This document shows, piece after piece, positions 31,773 through 44,754 of a stretch of DNA of 64,000 nucleotides. Where the stretch lies: NCBI GenBank assembly GCA_020002185.1, contig CM034531.1, positions 44,078,599 through 44,142,598 on the forward strand, written 5' to 3'. The notes beneath the pieces were generated by a model. The model did not search any database, was not told the origin of the DNA, and worked only from the letters and a program-made list of their open reading frames with translations. Every line of letters starts with the position of its first letter. The first letter of the stretch is position 1. This DNA is from Paraescarpia echinospica. Taxonomy: Eukaryota > Annelida > Polychaeta > Sabellida > Siboglinidae. The position numbers were made by a program, and so were the translations under genes.

Positions 31773-32850
31773 ACACTGTCTTCAACCTCAACTAAGGACA
31801 CAGTGAATTAAGCATGTGAAATGTTCACAGTGCATAGTGTGCATTACTACAGCTACAAGTCAATACTGTGTACCTGTTTAATTTGAATGTCTACAACAAG
31901 TCCATTGTATGCAGGTTTGTGTTACAGTCAGAACTTTAGGTGACTAACATAAGAAAATGTAATTTATATCAATGACAACAACTGCAAATTTCAATGTCAT
32001 GGTAATACATTTGACTGCAATAAAATGTACAGACTGTGCCTACATAATAAAAACTAAAGTCCAGGGACCATTCTGTTGCAACAAGAACCTTGAATGTGGA
32101 TACATGAGGTTACTAGCCAGACCTTTACGTGATTATTTTGTTGAATGCCTGAATGGCGTGGATTGCATGTTGACACACGGTAGATAAAATGCCATAAAAT
32201 CCACATTTCTCAAGGTATTAAATAAATGTTCACATGTATATGACACTTCAGCCATATTATGTATAATTATCATACCCATAAGATATATAATAACTATTGT
32301 ATAATGGTTTATGTGTGACCACCACTTCAGCAATTTCCATAGAAAAATAATTATCGCGGAAATGGGGAAAAGATTAAAAAGAGTAATTTCACACAAAAGA
32401 ATGTATGTACTGTAATGCTATCACATATTTTCCATATCTAGGAATGTAAGCCAACATTTTGGTGCAATAAGAACCTCGAATAAGGATACATGTGGTTATT
32501 AGCCAAAATTTTAAGTGATTTTTTTTTGAAAACCTGAAAGCCGTGGATTGCATTTTGAGATGTGGTAGATAAAATACCACAACATCCAGAATTCTCAAGA
32601 TATGAAAATAATTTTGATATGTATGGAAAGCATGACATTTGCACCACATGGTATCTAATTTTTGTTTTATTGGGATGTATAGTAAATATAGTCCATAGTA
32701 GTTTCTGTATGGGCACCCCATTAGCAATTTCGTAGAAAACTTGTTGTCGCGAATATGTGGATAGTATGAAAAAAAGTCTCACAGAAAGCTGGGAGTGCTG
32801 CAATGCTATCACCTATTTTCCATCTCTAGGGATACAGGCCTAGCCAAAAA
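31773..32850. repeat. 3' flank of the CXC element with a degenerate ~385-bp tandem duplication
   Basis: The segment TTGCAACAAGAACCTTGAAT, GGATACATGAGGTTACTAGC, GGCGTGGATTGCATGTTGA, GGTAGATAAAATGCCATAAA recurs about 385 bases later as TGCAATAAGAACCTCGAATA, GGATACATGTGGTTATTAGC, GCCGTGGATTGCATTTTGA, GGTAGATAAAATACCACAAC. No coding potential. Confidence 0.7.
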
Positions 32851-33060
32851 TCACTGAGCATTCGTCCCATAAAATGTACTGGTTGCCCAAATTTTGGGTC
32901 CTGGCTCAAGGCCTAATAGCTTTTTTCGGCAGTATTATATTCATACAAATGTTCATAATTATATTCAGATAGTGCATTTGAAGCAGCCATGCAGTTGTTC
33001 AATTCTGTTATCATTCCACAATGTTACAGTTTTTTCTTCAATTTTTCTTGCCCTCAGAAG

Positions 33061-33697
33061 TTACTTGTAGGTAGGAAGGAGCTGTACAATATTATGGTCG
33101 GATGTGCCTAACAGTGACATGGACACGTTGCAGTAGGAGAGGTTAATTATCTTGTCATTACGCGTTGCACAGGTTATGTATTGCTTGTAGGTGGGAAGGT
33201 ACGTTTTCAAGCTGCAGCCATTGAAATCACCAAGAATTAGCTTCAGAGCACTAGGTGACACACTTTCAAGTTCTTGCATGTGTTGGTGGATAGTTTCTGC
33301 AGCTATGGTATAGTTCGTGCTGGGAGACACATACGCAAGTACAGCAAATATTTTACTGAACTCGCGTGGCAGGTAGAAAGCTGGCAGGAGATGGATAGGA
33401 GTTAGTATCTGTGGTACATATAGTCCGTCTCACAACATGGTTGTTGCACCATCGTTCGTTTATATAAAACCACAAACTGCCTCCCTTCTGTTTCCCGGAG
33501 TCCGCCCTGATTGGAAACCCAAAACTGTCAACATGCAGATCTGAGTGTCAATAGTTTCGTCTAACCACGTTTCAGAGAAGCAGAGCAAGTTTGAATCACG
33601 GTACTCAGTCAGAAACTTGACGTTGGCATGCCGTTTGTCCATTTTGCTTCGTAGTGATCGAACGTTCCCTAATGTCGCACACGGGCCCACGTACACT
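33061..33697 (-). pseudogene. LINE endonuclease-domain fragment
   Basis: Two minus-strand frames give NVRSLRSKMD, LLCFSETWLDE, a gap, then LKLILGDFNG and LLGTSDHNIV: the ordered S-ETWL, GDFN and SDH signatures of the apurinic-type endonuclease of non-LTR retrotransposons. It is broken by a stop and frameshift between the parts, and no RT follows directly. Confidence 0.8.
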
Positions 33698-34259
33698 GGT
33701 GATTGATTATTCTGTAATTATTGTCTCTGGGGATATCAGGGTCTATGGCACATAGGATTTGATTTAGATCATGAACCTTTCTCAATATTGTAAGAATTTT
33801 GTTAGAATGGCTTTCATTCTTTGATGATGATGATATATATACAATTAAAACAATGCAGTATCATAGCGGTGATAATGTTCATTATATCAAATATAACAAA
33901 ATAACAATGAATGTGTAGGTTACATTATTATTATTATTACTGTTTTCTAACCAACTGATGTGCAAGATATCGTTAATCTGTAAAGATGTTTTTTTTTCAA
34001 ACAAAGCAATACCAATACCTTGATTACCACGTAAACACCATATTGTTCTTGCAATCATTAAATAAATAGATATTTGCTTAGAAATAAATTGTGTTTTAAA
34101 TCAACTTAACGCATACTAAACAGTAGGTGGTAAAAGTTTATTTCATGTACACATTGTTGATATTTTCTCTACTTGGAACTACTGATTAGTTCACAATATA
34201 TTAACTTTTAAAAGGTGTTGATTTCCGTCTTCTTCCATTAATGTCTATCTGTCGTATGG

Positions 34260-35960
34260 GTCATGACAGGTGGGGGAAAAGGATCTGCGCAGCCTGGGAT
34301 TTAGAGAAAGTAGAAACAAAGTATATACAAAGTGTAAGGCAGCCTAAACTTTAACAAAGCTGTATGCAGGGCTGAGCACAAGTCACACCTGTCATACCTC
34401 TTGCTGGGGGTAAGTGGGCTCCAGAGCAACCTAGTGGTACCAGAGGCCCACAAATAGTTGTTTAGATGTGTCTTGACTCCCGCAGAATGAAGATGCCAAG
34501 TGTAGGGGACTAGATGGTTTCTCGGGGCAGTGCGGTCCAGTCACGCATGATGCAGGGGAAGAAGGTGTTATTCATTTAGTCAGTGCAACAGGTGATATGC
34601 TGGTACTGCTGACTGTGGTGGCTTCATGGATTGCTGGGAAGCAAGGGCTTCAGGTCGTCAAATGTTTGTCTGTTTTGGATTTTGTAGAGCATGGCGAGTC
34701 ATGGAGAGCGGCGCTGTTTCTCTAGCATTAGCCTCTGGAGCTGTTGGAGCATATCGCTGGCACTTGATGTGTTTCTGTGTCTATTGAGGATGAACCTGCC
34801 AGCTCTTCGTTGGATCTTCTCGATACTGGAGGTCAGCTTGTCAGTGTATGGATCCCAGACGGTGCTGGCATACTCAGCGATAGGCCGGACCATGGTCTTG
34901 TGTGCCAGCTCTTTGGTCTTAATGGAACCCACCTTCAAGTTCCTTCTTAAGAAGCCCAGGGTTATGTTGGCTTTGGGGACGGTGTTGTCGAGGTGAGCAC
35001 CCCAGGAAAGGTCAGTCTGCAGGGTGACCCCGAGGTACTTCATGGAGGACACTCTCTTGAGGGTGTGGTCATGGAAGGTGTAACTTGTATGGGCATTCAG
35101 AAGCTTCCTGCTACTGGTCGGGGCAGGTGGCTGTACTTGTCTGGATGGAACGCCATGTCCCACTCTTCTGCCCAGGCTTCCATTTTCCGGAGGTCTTCTT
35201 GGAATTTAGCTGGGTCGTCTGTGCAGATGCTAAGTTGATAAATGGCGATGTCATCCACAAACAGTCTGGATGGAGAGGAGACTTTGGGTGGGAGGTCATT
35301 TATATATGTTAGGTTGAGGCAACGCCTGGGTACGGATCCCTATGAGACACCGGACTTCACAGTGACATAGCCAGACTGTGCTCCATCGACGTCTACTGCT
35401 TGTTCCAGGTCATTGAGCAAGTTTGCGATCTTGCAGTTGATGTTACTTCAGATGCCGTAGTGGTTCAGTTTGTGGGTGAGCAGGCTATCGTTGACTTTGT
35501 CAAATGCATTGGCAAAGTTCAAAATGATGATGTCAGTCGCGATACCTCTCTCCATTGTTGCTGAGACCTCTTCTACAAACTCAAGGAGCTAGATCTTCCA
35601 GGAGCGATGTTTGCGAAAGTTGGTTGGAGAGGGTGCTGTTTGACTCTGGGGGCTGCATGATGGCGCTGACATGGATGAGCTCAAGGACCTTGACTGGGTA
35701 GCTGGTGAGGGAGATCAGCCTGTAATTTGATGCCTTATAGTGTTCTCTCTTCTGGTGTCTTCCAGTCCTGAGGTACTTCTCCAGTCTGGATAGAGGACAG
35801 GTAGATCATGGCAAGGATTGGGGGCCACTTCTTTAGCCAGCTTATGATGCCAGCTGGTCGAGCTGCTTTGGTGAGGTTCAGGTTGGCAAGAAACTTTTCG
35901 ACTCCGTGGACTCTGATGGAGATGTCAGCGCACTGACCCACATTAATGACTATCATTGAC
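34260..35960 (-). pseudogene. LINE reverse-transcriptase remnant
   Basis: Minus-strand pieces run from VEKFLANLNLTKAARPAGI (35956 side) through INDLPPKVSSPSRLFVDDIA (the F-V-DD catalytic box) to KRVSSMKYLGVTLQTDLSWG, TMVRPIAEYASTVWDPYTDK, IQRRAGRFILNRHRNTSS, LAMLYKIQNRQTFDDLKPLL and FFPCIMRDWTALP. This is the complete RT palm-to-C-terminus order of a Jockey/CR1-group element, with frameshifts and stops. Confidence 0.82.
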
Positions 35961-35999
35961 AGAACTGGTAGTGAAACAAATCATACGGATCAGTATTAA

Positions 36000-37649
36000 T
36001 TAAATAAATGACACTGGTTTGTCATTGAAAAAAACTAAACTGGCCAATAATGGCTGTGATTGATGTGAATGGCTTCCACGCAAGCCATTCGTGTACTAAA
36101 AGGCACACTTGATTAATTCAAGACTAGCAAAAAAGTTCTGTCTATGAGCCTGCTCGGAAGGGCACGCAGTTTTTGGCAGGTAACAATTCTGCCAGTCTTC
36201 ACTTCACTTTGAACACAAAATTGGTTCAATATAAATGAAATGTTTTAGTAATCACTGTGAACGAAAACTAGCCCAGGCATGTTCAGTATCATGCGTGTTT
36301 GTCAGGCATTTGGAGATAAATAAAGATTTTGTTTTGCATTGGCAAGCTGATAATTCCATTCCTTAGCAGAACTGCGTCTGAAATGGTGCCGTCGGAAGGG
36401 TAGCGATACTCCCTTCCATGCGATAATGTAGAAAATGAATAACGTAAAACATGGCCATTTGATATTTTTGAACCCTCTGAAGTCAAATTAGGTCTGTGTA
36501 ATCAAACAGTGCCCTTGTTTCACAAGAGAAGCAATAGATCTACATAACTCTATCACATTATACACATCAGAACATTCGTAGCTCAGAAAACTGAATAACG
36601 TACAATACATTCTTAATGAGGACACTGCTTTCCTGCAGTTTAGATGTTGTGTAACGACCAGCGAAGTTGATTTAACTTAAGGTTTTTATTGTTGAGTGAT
36701 AGCCTCATATGTTTGAGTTAAGCAGATGCAGTTTCTAGCCAGTTAGTGCTTTACTGAAACTTAGATATACAAACAAATTTTAGATGACTTAAAACACATG
36801 ATTTCTGTGGACATTTGTTTCAATCCTGTGAAATGAAGGAAGCATCATAAATCGGTTGGCATACATACCTACAATAAACTAAGACAAGTTGTTAAATAGT
36901 TAAAACTTACTAAGTATAATTATTACGATAATTTTTAATGCCCTCCTGTGCTGTGGCCATGCCAAAACAGTCTAGGGTAGGACAGTTTAGTTTTAGCACA
37001 TTTCTGACACAAAAAGTCTTATATATTATCACATCACATAGAAAAATCAACTATGTCCAAAAAGAGCTCCACCTGAACAAGTTATTTATACTGCTATTAA
37101 TTTAAAGCCATTCCAATTATCTGCTGGACAAAACACACATTTTGGCTACTGGGGACATTTTTGGTAGTATCAACTATATCATAAACTACATGTGTTCAAA
37201 TTTTCATGCTTTTGACAACAAATATCCCTTAGCCGCTGTACAATATACAATAATTTGGTTTATTTACAACTCATAAATTTAATTTGTTACTTTTAGAAGG
37301 TGATGGAAAGTGTGTGGACAGACCAGGAAGTAAACAGGTATGTTATTGTATTCTGTTACGTATTCTGTTACCTATAATGTATATATGCACGTACATAAGT
37401 ATTATGACAAAAGTAGAAACTTTGGACAGAAATAATTATTTTGTTTTGCTAGCTTGAACCATTATGTATATATGAGCAGCATACACCTTGAAATTTACAA
37501 TGATGCAGTGTACATTTCAAATGACTTTAACCTAAAATGTTTGCTTTGCATTTTCATTAAATATAGATTTACAAACGCTGGTTGATACCAGATCAACTTA
37601 AACTGTGACCCCATAAAACAATACAAATTGGGAATAAGTTTTTAAATTT
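36000..37649. other. Nothing recognised
   Basis: AT-rich non-coding sequence between a LINE remnant and the DIRS copy. A 44-nt stretch at 37297-37340 is bounded by AG and GTATGT but is too short to support as an exon. Confidence 0.45.
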
Positions 37650-40450
37650 TAGTATTAAAATATATTTCCATTAGCCTAGATACTTACCATTGGAATCAAT
37701 GTACTCGTCAGTATCATTTCTAGCCTCGATCACACGATATCACCCGGCAGACCGGGTGTACCAAAACGCAAAAACCTTCTCCCATCATGCATCTGATACT
37801 GCCTCATTTCCAATTTTTGTGATTATCTAACACAGAGTGAGGTATCAGACGCGGGGAAGGTAGGGCGGGTCCTAGAAGTTCCGATGGTAAGTATCTAAGC
37901 TAATGGAAATATATTTTAATACTAAAAATAAAAATTCCATTATGCCAGATAAATACCATCAGAAACAATGAATGAATCGAGAGTTACGATGGTGGTAAGG
38001 TAACCCACATACATCTGGGTAACTCCCGCAATCACAAGTGGTACCAGACGCGATATCTGGCCACTCAGAAGGGTTATGTCCTTTAAATAGTATGACATAA
38101 AGGTGCTCGATGACTTCTAAGTTCCTTACAGCTAGAAATCGCTGCATGAAAGCTTGTTAAAAGAAGGCCAAGGAAGTCGCCAAAGCTCGAACTGAGTGCA
38201 CTTAAGGAGTAGATCGCAATCTGGCAACCTCCAGATTATAACAAAATGAAACTAAAGTTCTTATCCATCCAGATAAAGTAACCAAGAACAGGTCCGAGTC
38301 CGGCACAAGATGGCAAACGTTGGCCTGGTCAACTCCAAGATTTTTAATCAGAGCCCTGAGAGTGTCAGAACGATCTACCTCCGCACCAGTAGTGGTGCAC
38401 AAGGTACTTGCCATTCTGTATTGAATGAAGAATGAAGTCGCCCACTAAAGCCGAAAAGGTAGAGAATGGATTAGTTTTCCATATACTAGTTTTTTGCATC
38501 CGCCACTTAGATTCATAGATTGCAAAAGTAGAAGCCCGTTGCGATGCATGGTCAGCAACTGGTTCTGAAAAACCTCTTCTAAGGGCTCCCCTGATGATAG
38601 CAGTGCGTGACGCCGCAAGTTGGAGGGGTCTCTGTGGTAGAGATTGCCCTGATACAGCAGATCTGGGAGAGGTGGCAGTGACCGTGGTAGATCTACCAAC
38701 AGCTAGTAGGTCTATGAACCAATGTGCTTCCGGCCAAAGAGGGGCGACCAGTATGATCCGACATTGGTCGTGTCGAATCTTCTACAACACTGCTGGAATC
38801 AGTGCATGCGGGGGATAAGCGTAACTCCACATCTGTACCCAACTCAGCAACAACCATCCACTGCTACTGCAGATAGATCGGGATTGGAGAGAAAGACAGG
38901 AAGACGAGTGTTCTGTTTGGTTGGAAACAGATCATTGGTACATGAATGAACTCCCATAACAGAGTTATGGCTCGAAACACAGATGCATTCAGACACCATT
39001 CTGTTGACTGAATTTTATCTCTCCTCAACAGAGAATCTGCCAGAACTTTCCTGATGCCAGGAATATGTCTTGTACGAAGACACAATAGCAGAATTTGAGC
39101 AACGAGCCTTGTCAGAGAAATGGATCGTGCCCCCCCCCCCCTGCTTGTTGATGAATGCAACTGCAGTGGAATTGTCCTGCTCTACCAGAAAGTAACCTAG
39201 AAAGCCAAAACAGAAGGGCAAGGTGGACGGCTTTCAACTCTAGGAAGTTGATATGTCGTCCAAGAAATTCCGGTGACCACTGACCTGAAGACTAGATGCA
39301 CTCAGCACTGATGGATATGTCAGAATATGAATGTCGGGATTCCATGGTGTAATCTGTGAACTCCTGAATACATTGGGTTCCAACATCCACAAGTTCAGTT
39401 CCTTGAGTACAGGTTGGGGAAGAGGTACGAATCGATGATTTGTGCGCTGATTGAAATCCCACTGGGTACGAAGTGCGATATGAATTTCACGTGAATGTAC
39501 TCGACTGAGAGGTAGCGCTTTCTCAGAGGACGCCAACAAACCTAGCAAGACCTGCCATAGATGGGCTGGAACTCCGTGTTGACTGATAATGCAATTATAA
39601 AGCTCCAATATCTTGAGATATCTGTCTCTTGGCGGAGTGCAAAGGTACTTGACCAGTTCGAACTGGTAGCCTAAAAAAAGAAATTTCTTAACTGGTATCA
39701 GGGAAGATTTCTATAGATTTATGAACAGACCCAGACTGCGACATAATGAGAGAACAGTCTGGGTGTGCAGATTGCATAAAACCTGAGACAGCGCTTGAAT
39801 TAACCAGTCGTCATTATACTGATATATTGAATCCCCAGTATGTGTACAATCTTCTTTACTTCCTGTACAATTTTCATGAACAGCCACAGAGCTATCGCAA
39901 GACCGAAGGGCAGAGTCTGAAATTTAAAATATTATCCTTGATGTGGAATCGGAGGTATTTCCGGTATGCCCAATGATTGGGTATATGGAAATAAGCATCT
40001 TTCAGATCGAGAGAAATCACCTAAGCATTCTGATGCAGACAACTGCAAATCCGTTCTGCTGTTTTCATCCGGAATGTAGGCATAAAATGCCACCCACTTT
40101 TAGATTGGAGGGAGTATTATTGTCAATTAGACAAGAATTTAGTTTTACACCATAATCGGAGGGAATGTGATTATAAATTAGACAAGAATTTACTTTTACA
40201 CCATAATCGGGTGCACCTATTATAACGCAGGGCGTACACAGTTCCCTGTATACATTGAAAGGGTGACGCGTGGCGTCAGGGACAAGCATGGCTTGAGCCT
40301 CTTCTCCCTATCCCTGTAGGGAGGGGGGAGACCATGGTCGTGCCCTCATGCAACTGAAATGTGAGACGGGGTGTTTGAAGAACATCGAAAGACCTGTTTA
40401 GGAAAAGGATTAGGTCTGGTCCTGTACCGATTGTTTGTAACATTCACTGC
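37650..40450 (-). mobile_element. DIRS-like retrotransposon, degenerate minus-strand copy
   Basis: Reading from 40450 leftwards: SLDLKDAYFHIP (RT), ILNFRLCPSVLR, then INFLELKAVHLAL and NSTAVAFINKQGG with IHFSDKAR (RNase H region), LVAPLWPEAHWF, GFSEPVADHASQRASTFAIY (recombinase N-terminal part), and VHSVRALATSL at 38170-38202, which fits the H-x-x-R box of a tyrosine recombinase. Many stops and frameshifts. The left end (37655-37932) has a 48-bp inverted pair, as expected for DIRS ends. It matches the plus copy at 51272-56790. Confidence 0.8.
37655..37932. repeat. DIRS terminal inverted pair
   Basis: TTTAGTATTAAAATATATTT CCATTAGCCTAGATACTTACCAT at the left and its near-perfect reverse complement at 37882-37932 flank about 165 bases that include the GGTATCAGACGCGGGGAAGG segment. 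The same end recurs alone at 60340-60515. Confidence 0.85.
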
Positions 40451-40559
40451 CATCGAAGGGCGGTAAGATGGTATGTGCATCGCAGTGACATGTTTTATTA
40501 ATGGATACAGTTATTTGTGTGATGAATTTGTAAACAGGAACTTTGATTACAATTAGCAT

Positions 40560-41157
40560 TTAGATACACACACGCTCATACACAAGCTCATACACACGCT
40601 CATACACACGCTCATACACACGCTCATACACACGCTCATACACACGCTCATACACACGCTCATACACACGCTCATACACACGCTCATACACACGCTCATA
40701 CACACGCTCATACACACGCTCATACACACGCTCATACACACGCTCATACACACGCTCATACACACGCTCATACACACGCTCATACACATGCTCATACACA
40801 TGCTCCACACACATGCTCATACACATGCTCATACACATGCTCCACGCACATGCTCATACACATGCTCATACACATGCTCATACACATGCTCATACACATG
40901 CTCCACACACATGCTCATACACATGCTCATACACATGCTCATACACATGCTCATACACATGCTCATACACATGCTCCACACACATGCTCATACACATGCT
41001 CATACACATGCTCCACACACATGCTCCACACACATGCTCATACACATGCTCATACACATGCTCATACACATGCTCCACACACATGCTCATACACATGCTC
41101 ATACACATGCTCATACACATGCTCATACACATGCTCATACACATGCTCCACACACCG
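40560..41157. repeat. 12-bp minisatellite with second-order structure
   Basis: ACACGCTCATAC repeated about 19 times (40563-40790), then the variant ACATGCTCATAC with 13-bp insertions reading TGCTCCACACAC at irregular intervals. The two halves differ by a fixed CGCT/TGCT change. Frames through it encode low-complexity repeats and are not coding. Confidence 0.97.
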
Positions 41158-41566
41158 CACAGTGTTTGCTTATTGATGCTACTGATAGCATTGTGGATTT
41201 GGTTATTAACTATGGGGCCCGTAAATTATACCACTAAGCATAATATTCTTGGTACAATATATAATTTGCTGACATGATGTTTCATTTGATATTTGCTGAT
41301 TAAGATCAAGCAGCCGTTGTTGTGAATGCCAACAGTCAGAACTTCTTAATTTTAGGTTAAGTTTTATATTATCCACAAAAGGCGTCACAGGATATTTCGG
41401 GTAACCTATTATCACTCAATCGCATCAGTAAAATAACAAGTTGATTTAGTTTAACAATTTATAAAACACATTGTTATATCATTCAAAATCAAGACACTTA
41501 TGCTACTCCAAACAGACTTTATTGATCGTTGAACAAACACCCAGACACCAAACAGACGATGCCACC

Positions 41567-42845
41567 CCAGCTAGCAAAACTCACTGGACCAATAACACCT
41601 GCAGAAATCATGATTGGTCCAGTAATGTTTTGTCATTGGTTTGCCATCATTGGCTTGCCATTGAAAATACCATCATTGGCCTAATAATGTATGCCATACA
41701 TTTGCCATCATTGGTTTACCATTGTGAAAACATTGTTGGTCCAATAAGAGCTGTCGTTGGTTTGCCATCATTTGTTTGCCTTTGAAAAAACAACATTGGC
41801 CCATTAATGACTATGATTGGTTAAAATGCCATTTAAACTTATTCATTGGTTAATGGTGGTTGTTTTGGGTTCCTTCATAATTGATTTGCCATGTAATAAC
41901 ATATTTGATAAGAAAATACCACTTCTGTGCCATAGATACACGTCATTGGCTTTCCCATGACATACCTAATATGGAAACTTGGCGCCATGTTGTGAGACGT
42001 GCATAGCTCTGGTGTGAAACCAGTCTGATGCGGGAGACATCGATTCGTCCAGCGTCAGCACACGAACGTTGGCAGTTGGTGTACTTTGGGGCAGCTAGTG
42101 TTCTAGCTCGCTCGTGTCGACGCTATGTTCTTGTTTTAGAATCGACTGCCCTTAATTGGTATCAATAGCTTCTTAATATTGTGACCTATGGCCCTGGTGT
42201 AGTCATTGTACAGTTTGTAAACAAGTCAAACATTCAAAAACCGATTTTGATTTGGACTTGAACTTAGTCGGGTGTCTTATTCAATACAGTTACAAAAGGT
42301 AATAAATACCACCTGCGTATATATTTACATTGCTCTTTTACAACATGTTGAATAGAGTATTCTAAATATTCCAATAACACAATAATTAACTATAAGTTAA
42401 AAATTTAGATACAATTAAGGTTAACATATATGTTATGGGCCTACACCACATTTTCACGTGGTGGTGCTGACAGTCAAAATATATACAACTTAACTAACGC
42501 CCAATCAATAAAGGTATGTGGTTATAAGCATGAATTTGATATCAATTGTTAATTGTATACATGATTGTTAGCATGTTGTATGATTGCAGTATAAGTACAT
42601 ATTAAAAAAATGTGTAAAGACATTTTTTTCGAATTTTAATTTAATCTCATTGGCTTCTCATTGGCATGTTCATTGACATCTCATTGGCCCAATCATTGTG
42701 CCAGTACAGGGCCAATGAAATTATCATTGGCATTTTTCCTGGCATGGAGCTCAAATCATCATTGGGCCAATAAGAGAAAACATATCATGGACCAATGAAA
42801 AAGTCCTGGATTAACTTCATTGGTCCAATGAGATTTGCTGGCTGG
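41567..42845. mobile_element. 1.28-kb non-autonomous element with ATTGG-rich subterminal repeats
   Basis: Left end CCAGCTAGCAAAACTCACTG GACCAAT and, at the right, ATTGGTCCAATGAGATTTGC TGGCTGG, whose reverse complement matches the left end over about 27 bases with three mismatches. Both subterminal regions (41580-41990 and 42640-42845) are dense in ATTGG/CCAAT pentamers spaced at about 10-30 bases. No transposase frame. The target duplication was not clear, so the superfamily is open. Confidence 0.7.
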
Positions 42846-42944
42846 TATATTGTCTGTGTAAAGTCTGCTCAGCCATTAAGAATTTGACTTCCAATTGCAA
42901 CATAAAGGCAACAGATAACTGGGTACTTGCATCTTTTATATTGT

Positions 42945-43130
42945 TTGGGAAGCTCGGCTAGTGTAGTGGTTGGCACATCCGCCTGGCATGCCAGCGCTCT
43001 AAGTTCAAAACCCGGACCGGGCAGGCATGATATTTTGTGTAAAAACCTGGCTCTCAACATTGGGGACTGTGTATCCCTCATGACTCAGAGATCACGTTAA
43101 TGTCGGTCCCGTCTGACTGACTGACTGACT
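42945..43130 (+). mobile_element. tRNA-derived SINE, second family
   Basis: GGCTAGTGTAGTGGTTGGCA (box A), CCGCCTGGCATGCCAGCG (anticodon arm-like) and AGTTCAAAACCCGG (degenerate box B), followed by a body ending in a GACTGACTGACTGACT simple tail. The degenerate box B and the tail argue against a functional tRNA gene. Confidence 0.7.
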
Positions 43131-43339
43131 ATTTTATTTCTACTCTGTGACATACTTAGTTTTCATTATTTTCGATGGCCGAGCCATTCATACACCATTT
43201 ACATCAATCATACAACACGTGTTGATATATGTACAAAGGATACAAGTTAAAAGAGATTACAATAAATAATAAATAGAATGCATGAAATTAATAAAAAGAT
43301 AAAGTATATAAAGTAGTCATAACATACAAGAAACAGATA

Positions 43340-44705
43340 AAAAAGTACATTTAAAATGGTGGTGTAGCACTCAGATAACCTTCAAAAGATGGTCTTTTGA
43401 AGGTTGGAACAGAATGGCTGTTTTGAATTTCAATTGGTAGTTTATTCAATAATTCCAAACTGGACACATTGAAACTGCGTTGATAGTAGGCAGTTCTGGC
43501 TTTGGGTGGTTTCAGCTGAGAGGCATTTCTGGTATTGTAAGAATGACTAATTGATGTAAACATATCACACAAATATTGTGGTGCTAGACCATTTACACAC
43601 TTGTACATAAGAACACATTTATTAAAATCCCTTCTTTGCTGTAGTGATAACCTGCCTAGTGTTTTAAACATAGTGTTTCTATTTTGTCTAGGACTAGACC
43701 CAGATGAGTCTAGCAGCTCTGGTCTGTAGTTTCTGTAATCTAGTTTTGGTTGATGTTGAGGCTGAATCATAGATTACATCTCCATAATCGAAGTGCGGTT
43801 GAACTATTGCATTATATAATTGCCTGAGAATGTCGATTGATACATTTTATGAAGAGATCTTACGATTCCTATTTTGGATGAAATTTTAGGAATCATGCTG
43901 TTAATGTGGTCATCCCATTTTAGGTTTGAGTCGATATACATACCAAGGTACTTGGCTACTGATACATGTTTAAGTGCTTCATTGTTGATATGAATTCTAA
44001 CATCAGCCATCTTGGCAATGGACTGATGAGTGCCAATTAGCATAAATTTACATTTCTGTACATTAATACTAAGTTTGTTAATATCGAAATACTGTTTGAC
44101 TTTGCATAAATCACTGTTGATATTGGATTCTAATTGAGCCGAACACCATGGTTTTGCAGCTGAATCAATTTCAGTGTCGTCTGCAAACATGTTTATATTG
44201 CAGGATTCAGTGACTGTAGGCAGATCATTTAGGTATAGCAGAAACAACAGGGGGCCCAAGATTGACCCTTGAGGCACCCCAATATTCACAGGCAAAGGAT
44301 CAGACAGATGGCCATCCACCGAAACTGAATGTGATCTACTAGTGAGGTAGCTCGAGAACCACTGTTCAATGTGTGTAACCCCATATCCTTAGTTTGGCCA
44401 GCGGAATATCAGTGTCCACGGTGTCAAAGGCTTTCCGGAGATCAATGAACACTACACCCATTACAAGTCCTTTATCGATGTTTTTTAATCATCGATTTGT
44501 AACATTTAGCAGTGAAGTTACAGTGGAGTGCAATCTTCTGAAACCTGATTGGGCATTCGTGAGAAGTTTATGCTCTTCCAAATAATCTGTAAAAGAACTA
44601 TGAACAAAACGTTCAATTAGTTTAGACAAAATGGGTAGAATTGAGATCGGTCTGTAGTTATTAATTTCCATTGATGGACCTGATTTGTAAAATGGCAGCA
44701 CCTTT
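43340..44705 (-). pseudogene. LINE reverse-transcriptase remnant
   Basis: Minus-strand pieces from 44701: YKSGPSMEINNYRPISILPI, SGFRRLHSTVTSLL, then GVPQGSILGPLLFLLYLND and FADDTEIDSA (catalytic box), VSVAKYLGMYIDSNLKWDDH, and after a frameshift LGRLSLQQRRDFNKCVLMYK, GLAPQYLCDMF and LELLNKLPIEIQ. The order is that of a CR1/Jockey-group RT to its C-terminus, interrupted by frameshifts near 44340 and 43800. Confidence 0.88.
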
Positions 44706-44754
44706 GCACTGTCTCAGTTTGGGACGTAAAAGAACCACTGAGGACAACAAGCAC

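Larger units (their letters stand above)
29001..32320. repeat. Inverted pair (arms 29001-30325 and about 30990-32320)
   Basis: Left and right arms are reverse complements with visible divergence, clearly greater than in the SCAP palindrome. Both carry the C-terminal half of the CXC mobile gene and its 3' flank (GACCATTCTGTTGCAACA..AACCTTGAATGTGGATACATG). The loop (30326-30990) holds the upstream part of the right copy only. The left arm reaches the edge of gap 2. Confidence 0.88.

Noticed and set aside
34691..35312. Plus-strand frames over the LINE at 34260-35960
   Set aside because: Antisense to a recognisable LINE RT; no independent protein similarity seen.
37297..37340. 44-nt microexon bounded by AG and GTATGT
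   Set aside because: Too short to carry evidence, with no partner exon and no recognisable peptide.
38594..38949. Plus-strand frames over the DIRS copy
   Set aside because: Antisense shadows of the degenerate minus-strand DIRS recombinase and RNase H regions.
40553..41277. Frames encoding repeated VYER, MSVC or HTHA units
   Set aside because: Products of a 12-bp microsatellite-like array; low complexity in all frames.
42950..43030. Functional tRNA gene
   Set aside because: Degenerate box B and a simple-repeat tail mark it as a SINE.
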